Origin: Dermanyssus gallinae
Lineage: Eukaryota > Arthropoda > Arachnida > Mesostigmata > Dermanyssidae
DNA length: 64,000 nt
Direction: 5' to 3'
Assembly: GCA_003439945.1 (NCBI GenBank)
Contig: QVRM01006018.1
Location: forward strand, 186,001-250,000
Made by a program: the position numbers and the translations under genes. Positions 32,601 to 44,310 of the stretch are shown here, one piece after another. The notes below the pieces were generated by a model. It saw only the letters and a list, made by a program, of their open reading frames with translations. It searched no databases and was not told where the DNA came from. The number at the start of each line of letters is the position of its first letter. Position 1 is the stretch's first letter.

Positions 32601-35600
32601 ATGGCTTCACTCGCGGAATTCTTTGCTGGCAAGAATGTCTTCCTTACCGGAGTTTCCGGTTTCGTCGGAAAGGTAGGAACTTGTTAACTAATAGATTAGC
32701 CGTACCCGGGGCATGAATTGTAGTTCTACCCTATTGAGATAAAATAACGGGTAGGTGTCAGCGCACCGGTTTCCGGACCGACTGGTTAACGCCGCGGGAC
32801 GAGTAAACCAGGGGTATCAGTTGGGATGCTTGCTGCCTTGGGTTAATATGCATAATGACAATATCTTCTTTTGTATAACGTTCTCATCAACGAGAAATAG
32901 TAGTAATAATATATCGAAATAATAACTTCATTTTCATTGTTCATCTACCCTGCCTGGTCATGTGTCTACACATTAGGTGCTCGTCGAGAAATTGCTTCGT
33001 TCCTGTCCGCAGGTTGAAGCGATCTATGTGCTCATTCGCGATAAGAGGGGCAAATCGGCTGAACAACGCGTTGCCAAGCTCCTTGAAGAGAAACTTTTTG
33101 ACCCACTGCGAGCGACTAACCCTGAAAGTTTGTCCAAGGTAATTAAGCACTATTAAATTAAAAAAGATATATATATATATATATATATGCATCCAATGAC
33201 CTAACACGACTGAAAACACCATAACATCAATCAAATTATGTGTTTTTGCTATTCTAGGTGAAGATTATCTCGGGTGACCTACTGGAGCCTAAAATCGTTT
33301 CCCAGGAGAAAGACCGTCAGCTACTGTCCGAGAAGATTAACGTTGTCATTCACTCGGCTGCTTCGGTACGTTGCATACTTTTGTCCCGTTAACTTTCTAC
33401 GAGGCATGACAATTTTTGTTTGCGCTAGCGTACCCCACCATACAGGTAGATTCACACATGTTCGTACAATAGCATATGAGCAATTCTATGTTGACCGTAC
33501 CAAATTTTTCGTACAGTCCACTTTGACACCAGTTGTGCCGAGTTTGACTTCCGAAGAGCCAGTGCGCAATCAATTTGCCTTTAGTTTGCACAAGATATGA
33601 CTATTACGCCTATGGATAATATAATCGGATCATCATAGAGGATCTCAGCAAGCAGCGCTTGTGGCTGTTCCTGGTTGCCTAGTTCTGGATGAACTTTAGG
33701 TCTTGCGTCCTGTTCTCGCGTGCTTTAAGCTTTTCTATCACAGCTTGATCATCGCGCCTTGATCCAGTAGCGCGAAGTTCCCTAAAATTATATTTGATTG
33801 ACACCGAGAGGAGATATTAGATCAGAGCTACCAGGAGAAAAGGAGATCTTGCGGGGGGGGGGACGCTATAGGTACGTGAATGAATCGAAATTAGTTATCG
33901 TTAACGCTAACACTATGGGGACTTTGATGCTTCGATGTGCGTCATTTTCAAGGTCCGTTTCAACGAGCCCCTACGTGACAGCGTCGAAGTGAATTTGCGC
34001 GCTACTCTTAAAGTACTCGAGCTTGCCACTGCAATGAAAGCCCTCAAGTCATTCGTGCACGTATCGACCGCCTACTCACATTGCTACCAGGAGAAAGTTG
34101 AGGAAAAGCTTTACCCCTGTAATGTAAGTAAATGTTTGTACATTTTAAGATAAGCGACGAAAAATATGACATCAGCAGTAATTAAAAATTATCTGTTAGT
34201 ATTTGATGTTGGATTGGATGAGACAAAAAGGCCGGCGATAAATGTATAGGGAAAAAGCGCATTCGCGTGCCGATAATACGGCCTTCGAAAACGATCCTCA
34301 TCGAAGCCGTTTAATTTTCTACATACAGTCGAGTCTACACGCGATGCTTCGACCGTGTTCATAGCAGCAGGCATAATGAGTTCGGGTCTTGTTTTGTGGC
34401 GTCTAGATGGAGCCTCGCCAGCTGATGTCGCTGTGCGACTGGATGTCCAGCGAACTTTTGGAGGAGCTCACTCCGAAGCTGCTCGAGGACCGGCCGAATA
34501 CATACACGTACACGAAGGCGCTGGCCGAGAATCTTGTTGGCGAGTACATCGGTCAGCTGCCGATCGTTATCGTGCGACCCTCCATAATAACGGGTAAGTT
34601 CGAAGATCACTGCTAGGCGCTAATTCCTGGCCGCAACTAACATTATTATCCGCCTCGTCGTGTCCCGAAACCAAAGAATGGTAACATAGTAGTAACTGAA
34701 GTACTGAGTAGCAATCGTCTTAGAGGTTGCCACCACACACCGTTTGAATTCAGCCTCACCATATGCCCGTCGTAAACACGACTTCGCTGCCACCTATTAG
34801 TGTGTGACTGACAGATTAACAAGGTACCTATTCTCTTGTACGTATCTCGTTGTGTGTGGCTCTGAGCAGGTGCGATGACTGAGCCTCTTCCCGGTTGGGT
34901 GGACAACTACAACGGCCCGAACGGGCTGATGGTCGCTCTAGGAACCGGTGTCCTGACGACACTCTATACGCATCTCGAGTGCATTGCCGATCTGATTCCG
35001 GTGGATTTCGTCGCCAACACCATCTTGGCGGCGGCGCGCCGAGCCCCGGACGGTTTCAAGGTGTACAACTGTACCTCGAGTACCCACAACCCAATCAAAT
35101 GGTAAGCAGACGCGTTTGACCCCATAGCTTGGGCCTGTAATAGTTGTTTTGGTATTGGTCATCAAGGAAACATATGTGTGTGCGTGGGCCGTGTACGTTT
35201 TAGAAATTAGATCCGTCCTGTCGGCTTGTTTTTGCCCTATTTCATCTCGCAACCTCAATACCGATAGGCATACGATATTTTTTGACGATTGCAAATTCCC
35301 TAGGGCTTTCAAACATGTATTCTTCATTCTGCTCTTCGTGTGTTCTGATTTACTCTGGACGATAATAGAATTGCTCGCATTTGCCTAGTCTCAATCGAAA
35401 ACCGTGTAAACCAATTGGTTGCGGTTCCGTGTTCGAATCCATATCCTCGCAATTAAGCGGCAGCCGTCAACAGATATTATATAGGGGCCGCATTGAGCAA
35501 GGTTTTCGAGGGTAACGCGTATTGCATTTGCGCTCGAAAGTTCTCGTCGTGTAGCAGATATCAATGGAACGGCTTACTGATCGTGTTTGTTGGTGCTGTT

Positions 35601-36171
35601 GTTTTTCTATGACCATTACCACCATAGGGGTACCTTTATCGAAGAGGGAATCAAATTTGTACAGCATTCCCCATTGGCGTCCGTTGTGCGCTATCCCGAA
35701 CCGGGGTGTACCTCGGTTCGTCTGCTGCACCAGACTCGGCTGTTCTTCAACCACTATGTCGTGGCGCGCGTTCTCGATATGGGCCTGCGCCTTGTCGGCA
35801 AGAAGCCGGCCCTGTTGCCGATCTATCGTCGACTGGCCAACTCGATGGATTTGCTCGAGTTTTTCATCACCCACGAGTGGCATATCCACAACGACAACAC
35901 GCGCGCGCTTTTCGACGAGCTCAGCGCCGCGGATCAGGCCGAATTCAACTTTAACGCGGCCTCCATTGACTGGCTGGACTACGTGCAGACCTACTGCAAT
36001 GGTATTCGGCGGTTCATCCTCAAGGAAGACGAGGGCAACCTCGAGCAGAGAAGATGCCGCCTCAGCCGCGTCAAGTATATAGGCTACGCAACCAACGCCT
36101 TGGTTGTCCTTACCGCCTGGAAGACGCTGTGTGCGCTCCTGCCCTGTTCGGAGTTAACGGGACTCTGCTGA
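32601..36171 (+). CDS. Fatty acyl-CoA reductase, 7 exons (FAR1)
   Basis: Coding exons: 32601-32672, 32977-33138, 33258-33365, 33953-34123, 34407-34593, 34870-35101 and 35628-36171. All introns are GT-AG and phases are consistent, giving 491 aa, the usual FAR length. The N-terminal Rossmann fold has TGVSGFVGK (residues 16-24, NADPH-binding TGxxGxxG). VHVSTAYSHC is in exon 4 and the catalytic YxxxK is Y204-TYT-K208 in NTYTYTKALAE. VRPSIITGAMTEPLPGW is typical of FARs. The C-terminal sterile/FAR_C domain spans about residues 355-450, and a probable membrane segment about 461-483. The enzyme reduces long-chain acyl-CoA to fatty alcohol with two NADPH, at the ER or peroxisome membrane, for waxes or ether lipids. 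AATAAA lies at 36252-36257. FAR2 differs at 13 residues. Substrate chain length cannot be told from sequence. Confidence 0.93.
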
Positions 36172-36251
36172 ACTGACGCCTGCCCCTAGTCACCTTGCCG
36201 CAATTGTGTCAATAAGCAATGGTCGAGTAACTATGCAATGTTGAATGTATA

Positions 36252-36257
36252 AATAAA
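36252..36257 (+). terminator. FAR1 poly(A) signal
   Basis: AATAAA 81 bases after the stop, within a string conserved at FAR2 and the relic. Confidence 0.7.
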
Positions 36258-36387
36258 TACGCATTAATATGATTGTATACATCAGTTGTGTTTCGTGTGC
36301 AGAATAGTACTAAAGTATTATTATTATTAAACAATGTTACAATTGTGAGGTCTGAACGTATTATTGCAAATTCTTTGAATAATTATT

Positions 36388-38460
36388 TCACTCCATGGCG
36401 CCCATAATAGATGCGTTCGCTCTGCAAACGGCAAAAGACAACGCTTGCCTCAAGAATTGACCCTCTCTTCGGTCGCTTGGGACCTCCTTAATTCGCTTAC
36501 TCAAATCTTTGAGAAATGCTTCGGTTTCCTTGCTGTTTGGTCCTAGCGTCTCCATGGCAGTAGGCACAAAAGTATATCTTGTTTCCAGTCCAGCGTATTT
36601 AACGCGTTTTCTGGCGTCCGCGTGCTTTGCCACCCACCCCAGCTTAACTGAGCTGCGGTGCGGTGTAAATAGAAAGCCGCGGTGGTGCACGAAACCGTTG
36701 CATCCCAAGCAAGAGACCATAATGCAATAATCACCCCATCAGATCTTTCTTTGCCAGCGGACACTAAACCTCTCGGTTCAACTGTAAATAGTATACCGGC
36801 TTTTTTTTTCGAGACCTTATAATCACACTGTTTAGTTCAGCATGTCTGGATGATCTACCGGCGCTCTTTGGGCAACTCAGTGGAATCTACCATCTCTCCA
36901 CACAGTTTGCACTGAAACGGCTCGCAGACGGGAGCGCCGATTCTAAGTGTTGACATCATGCGAAAATGGTTGGGATTCAGCATGGTGCCGAGCTGAGGCG
37001 AGGGTAAAGCTTTAAGCAAATCCCCACTGAAGTTATCTTGTGCCGCAAAGAATACGGCGCGGTCTCTCCGGGAAACAAGCCCCTCTAAGATCTCCCTGCT
37101 TTTGAGCTCATCGAGGTTATATTGGCTGGGATATTCTTCTAAAGGGCCCGGGTCCAGCATGGTTCTAATAGTGTCCCGCGCTTACTGGTTTCATGTTTTA
37201 TTTGTGGTCGGACTGCCTCCTCCACTAACGAGGCTGCGACCGGACCAAATTGGATCAGTGAAGCAGCGTAGCAGACAGGTGCTAGGTCAATAGCACTTCT
37301 TATTCCCAGACCGTCTTCACGTATTGAAAGACTTGCTCCCTGCTAGGTGTTGTCTACCAAATTGACGTTTAGGACTTCACTAAGTATATCTCTGCTGACG
37401 TCATTATACGCGGTTAATTCTTCAGTGCACACTATAGCAGGGCATGCACGCAGTATGTAGTTAAATTTTGAAGACCCCAGGTCATATATCCAACTGCACA
37501 GCGCAACCTGAGGATGCAAGCGTGTCAGTCGTGGACGAATATTTGTAAGGGCTTCTTTCTTCCTAGAGAGTGCATGCGAAATTCTATCTTGCTTTACGGG
37601 GGCCGCCAAAACGTTTAAGTTGTTTACCTCTACACGCGTGATGCCAGGAAGTATTTCTGTGATCTTCTGGATTGCTTCCTCTCTCTCCTGAAGCGAGCCC
37701 CCGACAGCGGTAATTTCACATTTTGAAGCATTCAGTGCCAGTTTCCGGTCTTCTTCAAACTGCAGCACTCTTCTCAAATCTGTCGCGATGATACCCGCGG
37801 GGCCGGCAAGCGTGGCGTCATCTAGATACCACACATTGAAAGGGCTCTGTAGTTGCGATACTAGATCTGATATACCGAGACTAAATAGAGCATGACCTAG
37901 CGGGTCACCCTGTTGAATGCCTGCTTCCGAACACAATGTTGAAGTTGTGCCCTAGGTTAAGAGTGAAGGATCTCTGTAACTTTGCCAGACCATAGGCAAA
38001 AGCTCTGAACTTTTCTTCATCACTGCATCCAGTCTTCTTGCATCTTGTCCCTTCTTAGCATATTAAATGCACCGCAGAACTCCAGTTTAACCAGAACCTT
38101 TACTTGGTCCTCAGTCTCCAAAAGAGCGCGTGTAGCATGTACCAGTGCTTCTGCGCCGCCTCTAACAGCCACTCCAACTTGATGTGGCAGGATCGCTGTC
38201 AAAATTGCCTTTTTCTTTTTCGCCATTGCTATCTTTGCAGCAATCCTACGCAAAGTCAATTCACAAGCTATGGGCCTTATCGAGTTGTCTTCTTTCTTAA
38301 GAGCTGTAAGATTTGCACCATGAAATACTGGTAGACAAAACTTAGGTAATGCGCCGTTTAACACTCTGTCAAGGAATATGCTTAGATCATTTAACAGGCA
38401 TTCTGACGAAGGAACAGTTTGATCCAAAATATCGCGCAGGATGACGTGATCGCAATCCAG
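36388..38460 (-). pseudogene. RLE-LINE copy 3 RT/nuclease protein, broken
   Basis: From the right: DQTVPSSECLLNDL, SIRPIACELTLRRIAAKIAM, VAVRGGAEALVHATRALLE and VLVKLEFCGAFN (38020-38427), where Glu replaces the catalytic Asp of motif A (LDF in copy 1). Then AGIQQGDPLGHALF and VWYLDDATLAGPAG (37343-37936) with YLDD present. LDPGPLEEYPSQY and CKLCGEMVD follow at 36855-37160, the knuckle being cut by a deletion. The nuclease end is at 36388-36720. Several frame changes. Inactive. Confidence 0.8.
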
Positions 38461-38463
38461 GGC
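38455..38463. repeat. Target-site duplication, left side of R1L-2
   Basis: ATCCAGGGC, repeated at 44078-44086. Copy 2 of the RLE-LINE has the uninterrupted site (TATCCAGGGCGGCT). Confidence 0.7.
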
Positions 38464-38694
38464 AGTCTCGACCCGACCGCCGTAGCGTACGGACGTGTTT
38501 TGTGAGTGCTCCGTGATAAAGGGTGATAGTGGGAGCCTGTCGCATATGCGGCAAACGCAACCACTACTCCCGACACCTCAGGTCAGCACCAAGTTCCGGA
38601 CTACTCATCTACGACAGCAACGACTACGCGGGTGAGAAATTTCCAACTTCATACTGTCTTATACTTAGTGTAACAGACGGCAATTCGAACGGCA

Positions 38695-38840
38695 CCACGT
38701 GCGGCAATTCGAACGCCGTTACGTGCAGACTCGAAGCGCCGCCACGTACAATTTCGAAACACCGCCACGTACAATTTCGAAACACCGCCACGTACAATTT
38801 CGAAACACCGCCGCGTGCAGCAACTCAAACGGCGCCACGT
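38695..38840 (+). repeat. 23-bp tandem repeat in R1L-2 5' UTR
   Basis: About six units. The central ones are near identical, each with the core GCCACGTACAATTTCGAAA, and the outer ones are diverged. Spacing is regular at 23 bp. Tandem 5' repeats in LINEs often act as promoter monomers. That role is inferred here. Confidence 0.8.
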
Positions 38841-39249
38841 ACGCGATAACTCGAGAGCGGAAGCGCGCCAAAACTTAAACGTAGCGAAACGACTCCAAGT
38901 GGACAGATTAACAAGTGCGGGTAATACACGCACATTCGCTAACTGAAGGACGGGAGTAGCTGAGCACAGACTCGGCGACTCAAGACTTAAGGCCGGCAGG
39001 TCTCAGTCTTGCCACCCTTCTCCGTGATGGCCGCTCTGGCGGCAGCCCGACAGGGCCTCAGCTACTCAAGAGTTACATGACGAGGAACTCTCTAGCATGC
39101 TTGAGGAAGCATGGAGACCTACGTCACAATTCAGTTGACGCAACTCTCGCGCTCTGAATCGACAAGCGAGCCTCCAGACAAAACAGGCTTAGGAACAGCC
39201 GCCTCTACCAGTAGCAAAACCTGAGGAAGCAACACTCCCAGATGAAGCT

Positions 39250-40950
39250 ATGGACACTCAGAGCAAGCCTAGATCTGCCTCCCTTAAGAGAAAAGCTAGC
39301 TACACTCCTGAATCAGAGAAGAAAACCCGCGCGCCTACTAGTCATGAGCAAGAAGAGCCTCCTTCGCCTAGCTATGTAAACGAACGAGACCTACAGTTCC
39401 TACTGACGTCAGTGGCCGACATAGAACAACTAGTCAGCAAACACCGAATTACGCACCTGCAAATCTCTAAAGCAGTGCGAACTATGGGCTTAAATATACC
39501 TGAAATCTGCCGCAGAGCGCTTGACGTAGGTTTCACTCCCGCCAAAACAAAGGGACAGTCCGTCAAAACAAATACCGACCCACTCCCAAAGCTTGCACCT
39601 CTCCCGCCGCCAGAGGAATTTATAGCTGCAGAGATACAAGGCCTTCTCGTTAAAGAGGAACTAACCGACGAACAATATGCAGACCTCATGCAAAGGGAGT
39701 GGCCGGCGCGCACTTATACTACCACCAGCCTCAGTAAAGCAAGTATTTCAGCTGACAAGGCCCCAGCAAGAGCCTTACTACTTTTACAAAAGTCCGACAA
39801 AGACAAACGCCTTATAAACCGACTATCGCCACAGTTCCCTGGACTGCAGGATGCATTGCCGCACCTTAAGGAAGGGAAGACTATTTTCCTGCAAAATCGG
39901 GACATCCTAACAATCGAGGGAGTTGAAAACACTCCAGCTCCAACACGAGCACTTTACGCACGAATGATCCCGCATGCTGAAGAAAACGAAAATGATTTTT
40001 CTTTGCAAGTCCTAAGAGAGGCAGCAACCAGTCTCTGCGGCTTCCTTAGGACTAGAGACATCCAGGCAGCAGCAGTGGCCATCCCGGCAACAGCCGATAT
40101 TACACTGTCGAGAAAAGTATTAGAGCAAGCCCTCGCGAAACATCCAGGAATGACCGTGGAAATCCGAGTTAAAGGCCGGAAAATAGAAGAGGCTCACGAC
40201 AAAAAGAAGAGAAAGAAGCCTGACTCTACCTTTGCAGTTGTCGTGAAGTCAGGCAATGCATCCTATGCTAAAGCCCTACGTGCACTCAGGAACCACATTG
40301 ACCCAGCGACAGCTGGAGTGGACGTTAAAAGAGCCTCAGGCGAAACAGCTACAGGCGAAATCCCACTGATCGTGCAAGGGACTACTCCCGATGCCAACGG
40401 CAGATTTCTTCAGCACATAAAGGAGAAGGCGTCTTTGGAAGCGACAGCCCAAGCGGTCTCACAGACCAAGGCTATGATAATCCGGGACCTAGATGAGTCC
40501 ATCGAGCCGAAAGACATCCTCAAAGCGCTTACCAAGAACGGAGCACCGAAAATGGCCTTTACCTTAAGTCCGCTAAAGAAAACCCGGGCGGGCGACTTCT
40601 CGTGCATTGTTAAAATGCCACCAGAGGAAGCCCAAAGATTGCTACGTCAAAGACATATACACCTTGGTTGGACTCGGTGCCGCATAGACGAAATGGTCTC
40701 GGTACCGCAGTGCTCACTGTGCCTGAGCTTTAACCACACGGCCAGGGACTGTACCGCAGCCCGACCAACCCAACCTCGCTGCTTCAAATGCGGAGGACAA
40801 GGACACGTCGCAAAGAGCTGTACGGCCAATAGTAGGTGCTACGTATGCAACGTAGATGGACACTACGCCACTACAACGCAATGCCCAGCATATAGACAAC
40901 GGGTTACAAACATCCGAGTAAGCCACAATCAAAATGACCAGCAAAATTAA
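39250..40950 (+). CDS. R1L-2 ORF1: gag-like protein with three zinc knuckles, intact
   Basis: 566 aa from ATG at 39250 with no stop. The N-terminal third is basic then mixed, possibly helical (LLTSVADIEQLVSKHRITHL). The middle has the charged KGRKIEEAHDKKKRKKPDS segment. Residues about 415-480 (MIIRDLDESIEPKDILKAL to GDFSCIVKMPPEEAQRLL) look like an RRM-type domain, as in R1-clade ORF1. Three CCHC knuckles end the protein: CSLCLSFNHTARDC, CFKCGGQGHVAKSC and CYVCNVDGHYATTTQC. The product should coat element RNA and help integration. Its stop overlaps the ORF2 start by 17 nt. Confidence 0.87.
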   Translation: MDTQSKPRSASLKRKASYTPESEKKTRAPTSHEQEEPPSPSYVNERDLQFLLTSVADIEQLVSKHRITHLQISKAVRTMGLNIPEICRRALDVGFTPAKTKGQSVKTNTDPLPKLAPLPPPEEFIAAEIQGLLVKEELTDEQYADLMQREWPARTYTTTSLSKASISADKAPARALLLLQKSDKDKRLINRLSPQFPGLQDALPHLKEGKTIFLQNRDILTIEGVENTPAPTRALYARMIPHAEENENDFSLQVLREAATSLCGFLRTRDIQAAAVAIPATADITLSRKVLEQALAKHPGMTVEIRVKGRKIEEAHDKKKRKKPDSTFAVVVKSGNASYAKALRALRNHIDPATAGVDVKRASGETATGEIPLIVQGTTPDANGRFLQHIKEKASLEATAQAVSQTKAMIIRDLDESIEPKDILKALTKNGAPKMAFTLSPLKKTRAGDFSCIVKMPPEEAQRLLRQRHIHLGWTRCRIDEMVSVPQCSLCLSFNHTARDCTAARPTQPRCFKCGGQGHVAKSCTANSRCYVCNVDGHYATTTQCPAYRQRVTNIRVSHNQNDQQN

Positions 40951-43897
40951 AATACTGCAAATAAACCTCCGTAGAGCCCCCAGAGCATACGATCTGGCGT
41001 CCCAATTCGCAAGCGAAAACGACATAGAAATCCTGCTTCTCTCTGAGACCCCTACCACACAGCTTTCTCAACCCGGGCCCCACGCTGGTAACAAATCCGC
41101 TTCGATCAAGGTATTTCCTACAAGATACTCGCCCACGTCAGTGGGACAGGGGACCCACTTCTCCTTTAATACCACTTACGACATTGTGGTAATAAAGGAG
41201 AAGTGGGTCCTGTGATCACGAGTAGATCGCATGAGTAGACATGCGATCTACTCTGTCTATATCTCTCCGAACTCCACCCTACAGGAATACGAGGACTTCC
41301 TTGAAGAACTGGACCTCAGCATGAGCGCTCGCGGTCACCGAAAGGCGATTTTGGAAGGGGACTTCAATGAGGCCCACAGTCTGTGGGGAAGCAGGTCCTC
41401 ATCAAGGAAGGGAGAGATCCTGCTAGAATGGGCAACCCGGGCGGATCTACAACTCATGAACACCCAGGGATACACCTTTGATAATGGCAGGCACAAATCA
41501 ACATTAGATCTGACATTTGCATCAGAGGGACTATCGCACCGAGTAACCGACTGGAGGATTCACGAGGAAGCAGAAACTCTATCCGACCATCTCTACGTAA
41601 CCTTCTCTGTCAATCTAAATTCTTCCCAGCTTAATCGTCCTACAAAACCGCAGCGCTTTCTTAGGCTAAATTATACCCGCCTGCAGAAAGCATTAAGAAG
41701 AAAAGTACATAACCTCACTGAATGCTCGGCAGCAGAAATCTCTACACTACTAGAGGAAGCCTGCCGAGAGTCCAGCTCCCGCCCAAACCCTAAGATAGCC
41801 AATCGTCCACCGTGCTACTGGTGAAATAATCGGATTGCCGAAAAGCGAAGGGCCTGCCACCGCATACGGCGAGTATGCACGCGCCGCAGACCAAGGCACC
41901 GACGAGAACTCTTCTACCTATGGGAAGAGTACAAAGAAGCACGAAGAGCCTTACATAAAGCCATTAAAGTAAGTAAAAAAGACCACTGGATCTCTCTGGG
42001 TGAGGAGGTCGAGGGAAACCCTTGTAGAAGTGGCGCGACCGATTGTAAATGCTCTCTTTCCACAAAGACCATTGCCGGAGTCGGTACTCTTTGAAGAAAC
42101 CTCAGATCTTTCCTTCGAGCCAATCTCAATTCAAGAGATCAGAATAGTGGCTGAACGCATACGACCAGGGAGAGCGCCGGGCCCAGATGCTGTTCCCCCT
42201 CAAGCAGTACGCGTACTCCTAAAGAACCATCCAAAGGTATTCAAACGCATGATGGACACAATTCTCACCAGCGGAGAATACCCAAAGCCTTGGAAAACGG
42301 CACGCCTAACCCTTATCCCGAAACCCGGGAAGCCACAAGGAGACCCCTCAGCATACCGCCCTATAAGCATGCTCTCCTGCCTATTCAAGGCAGCTGAGCA
42401 TATTATCAACGGGCGACTAGTTACAGAATTAGAAGACAAGAAGGCGCTGTCAGAAAACTAGCATGGTTTCCGCGCCGGGCACTTCACACACTCGGCTATC
42501 AGCAAAGTTCTTAACATAGCTGAAACACAAAGAAATTCACCTATCGCAAACCGGGCGCACTGCCTAGCCGTCCTTATTGATGTCAAAAACGCGTTTAATA
42601 CGCTCTCGTGGGACGCCATAAACCAAGCACTTGGAAATAAAGGCGTGGCTCCCTACCTACGACGTACCCTAGCGTCGTATCTAAAGGACCGAGCATCTAC
42701 ATACGATGGAGTGGACTACGCCGTCACTGCCGGGATTTCCCAAGGATCTGTACTGGGACCAACCCTGTAAACATAACCTATGATGGAGTACTAAGACTGC
42801 CGCATCCCCCGGGAGTTCTTTCTATCGCCTACGCAGACGATCTGGCACTGATCGTTACCGCCAGTGACGAGGATTTGCTCGAAGGTACAGCCAACGGAGC
42901 CTTGGCGGATATCCGACAACACCTCCGCACGCTTGGCCTCGAACTGGCTTCACAAAAAACGGAAGCAATCCTTCTAAACGGTCTGAAGCGTCTTCCACGC
43001 AACCTAAATTTACACCTGGAAGGCCATCCAATAACACCCACGCCCGTGGTCAAGTACTGGGCGTGATCCTGGATAGAGCTCTCACAGGAACACCTCATGT
43101 GCGCTATGCAGCTAAAAAAGCAGCCAAAGCCTCAGCAGAGTTACGCCAAATCCTCCCACGGACCAGAGGGGCAAGCGACTCTCGGCGCCGACTCTTAGCA
43201 TCAGTAATAGACAGCATCATGTTTTACGCCGCACCCTTATGGGAACGCACTACTACAAGAGCTACAACACGTCGCCTCCTCAACAAGACCCAAAGACCTA
43301 TGGCGCTTAACCTAACACGAGCAAGTCGCACGGCCTCTACAGCAGCCGTACAGGAACTCTCCAGACAAATTCCCTGGAACTTGAGAGTAAAAGAATTGGC
43401 ATCAAGAAACCCTGTAACCAACGTTCTGACGGAGGGCACACTAGTCTGCAGAACCGACACACTAGGCGAATGGAGCCAGCAATGGGAAGCAATCCAGCCG
43501 GGCCATCCTGGATATTGGACAAGATCAATACTTCCTGATCTTAAAAATGGTACAGCCTCAAACACGGCTCGCTTACCTACCCACTCGCGCAACTGTTAAC
43601 AGGCCATGGTGCCTGTTTTCAGCAGTACCTACACCGCATCGGTTAAACTGACTCCCCTGTATGCCGCATGTGCAACTCGGGGGAGCCGGATGATGTTAGG
43701 CACTGCTATGAGCGGTGCTCCTTCTTCGACACTGAGCGAGAGCTATTGTCCCGGAACCTAGGACTGCAGACCCCCTGACATGCCAGGCCCTTGTAGAGGC
43801 GCTCCTCAAAGATCACAAATCCTGGATTCTAGTAAGAAGATTCGCACAAGGTATCTCTGAGGCGAAAATAAACGCCGCACAAAGACGAGCAGCCTAA
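40934..43897 (+). pseudogene. R1L-2 ORF2: endonuclease-RT, broken
   Basis: The ATG at 40934 lies inside ORF1. Endonuclease: LQINLRRAPRAYD, LLLSETPT, then a TGA at 41213-41215 beside two inverted repeats, VYISPNSTLQEYEDF, LEGDFNEAHSLWGSR and TLDLTFASEG, and LSDHLYVTF. TGA at 41822-41824 replaces a Trp codon. Frameshift near 42000. RT: RPGRAPGPDAVPPQAVR, ARLTLIPKPGKP and YRPISMLSCLFKAAEHI, TAG at 42459-42461 (Gln expected), then VLIDVKNAFNTLSW, TAGISQGSVLGPTL, a break near 42770 and AYADDLALIVTAS. Another break lies near 43060. A C-terminal CX2C...HX4C knuckle (CRMCNSGEPDDVRH) is near 43665, and the end is QRRAA at 43897. R1-clade motifs are clear. Confidence 0.85.
41151..41253. repeat. Two adjacent inverted repeats in R1L-2 ORF2
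   Basis: Hairpin 1: arms 41151-41175 and 41186-41210, 24 of 25 positions complementary, 10-nt loop. Hairpin 2: arms 41220-41233 (GAGTAGATCGCATG) and 41240-41253, perfect over 14 bp, 6-nt loop. The right arms encode plausible endonuclease sequence (VVIKEKWVL and HAIYS). The left arms look like inverted copies of them. Confidence 0.92.
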
Positions 43898-44077
43898 ATG
43901 GCAAGAAGAGTGGCCAGGCGAAGTAATCTCGAGAAGACAGTACTGCGACCACCCCCGTCAAGGGGCAAAGAGGACGACTGGATTTTAGTGGGTGCGAGTC
44001 CCACACTACCGAGGCTTTAGCAACGTCGCCCGGTGTGCATAACGCATTTTACCAGTTACCTCTATAAAAAAAAATCC

Positions 44078-44310
44078 ATCCAGGGCGGCTCCTCTTACAA
44101 CAGGGAATGAGCGAATTGCCTCTAAGATCGCCGAATTTGCGACGCTCTCGCAGAATTCAACTGTAGGTTGCTCAAAGGTTTTAAAGCACTCCTGACAGGG
44201 GGTGGCGGGTGTTTGTTTCTTAATTTGCGCTCTGTGCGAGAATTACGGGGTGCAAATGTGTCTGATTACAGCAGGACTCTTGCGACAGAGCGTATGTTGC
44301 CTTTTTAGGA
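44078..44310 (-). mobile_element. RLE-LINE copy 3, 5' continuation
   Basis: Continues RLE-LINE copy 3 beyond R1L-2. The first 9 bases duplicate 38455-38463. The + strand text (CCAGGGCGGCTCC to GCAGGACTCT...GACAGAGCGTA) matches 21335-21550 of copy 2. The copy ends near 44310. Confidence 0.82.

Larger units (their letters stand above)
28106..36317 (+). repeat. Segmental duplication, unit A (LINE-J to FAR1)
   Basis: Continuous similarity to 55114-63660 runs through the LINE-J tail, LINE-E UTR piece, FAR upstream region, all exons and introns, and the 3' flank. Indels include the LINE-J deletions. LINE-E to the left (25060 on) also matches, so the duplicated unit was larger. Confidence 0.88.
36317..38463 (-). 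mobile_element. RLE-LINE copy 3, 3' part
   Basis: Begins at (ATT)n 36317-36331 directly after the FAR1 3' flank and runs on the minus strand to 38463, where R1L-2 is inserted. The 5' continuation is at 44078-44310. The position relative to FAR is the same as for copy 2 and the FAR relic. Confidence 0.83.
38464..44077 (+). mobile_element. R1-clade LINE R1L-2, nested in RLE-LINE copy 3
   Basis: A 5,614-bp two-ORF element: 5' UTR with a 23-bp tandem repeat, intact ORF1 (39250-40950), broken ORF2 (40934-43897), and a 3' UTR ending in TATAAAAAAAAATCC. It sits between 9-bp duplications inside the minus-strand RLE-LINE, whose sequence continues on the other side at 44078. Confidence 0.85.

Noticed and set aside
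34355..34597. Alternative-frame ORFs over FAR exon 5 and exon 7 (also 35564-36082)
   Set aside because: Shadows of the FAR coding frame. FAR motifs and splice phases fix the true frame.
35405..35445. B-box-like GTTCGAATCC in FAR intron 6 (also near 62795)
   Set aside because: No A-box or cloverleaf around it. Single 10-bp match in intron sequence.
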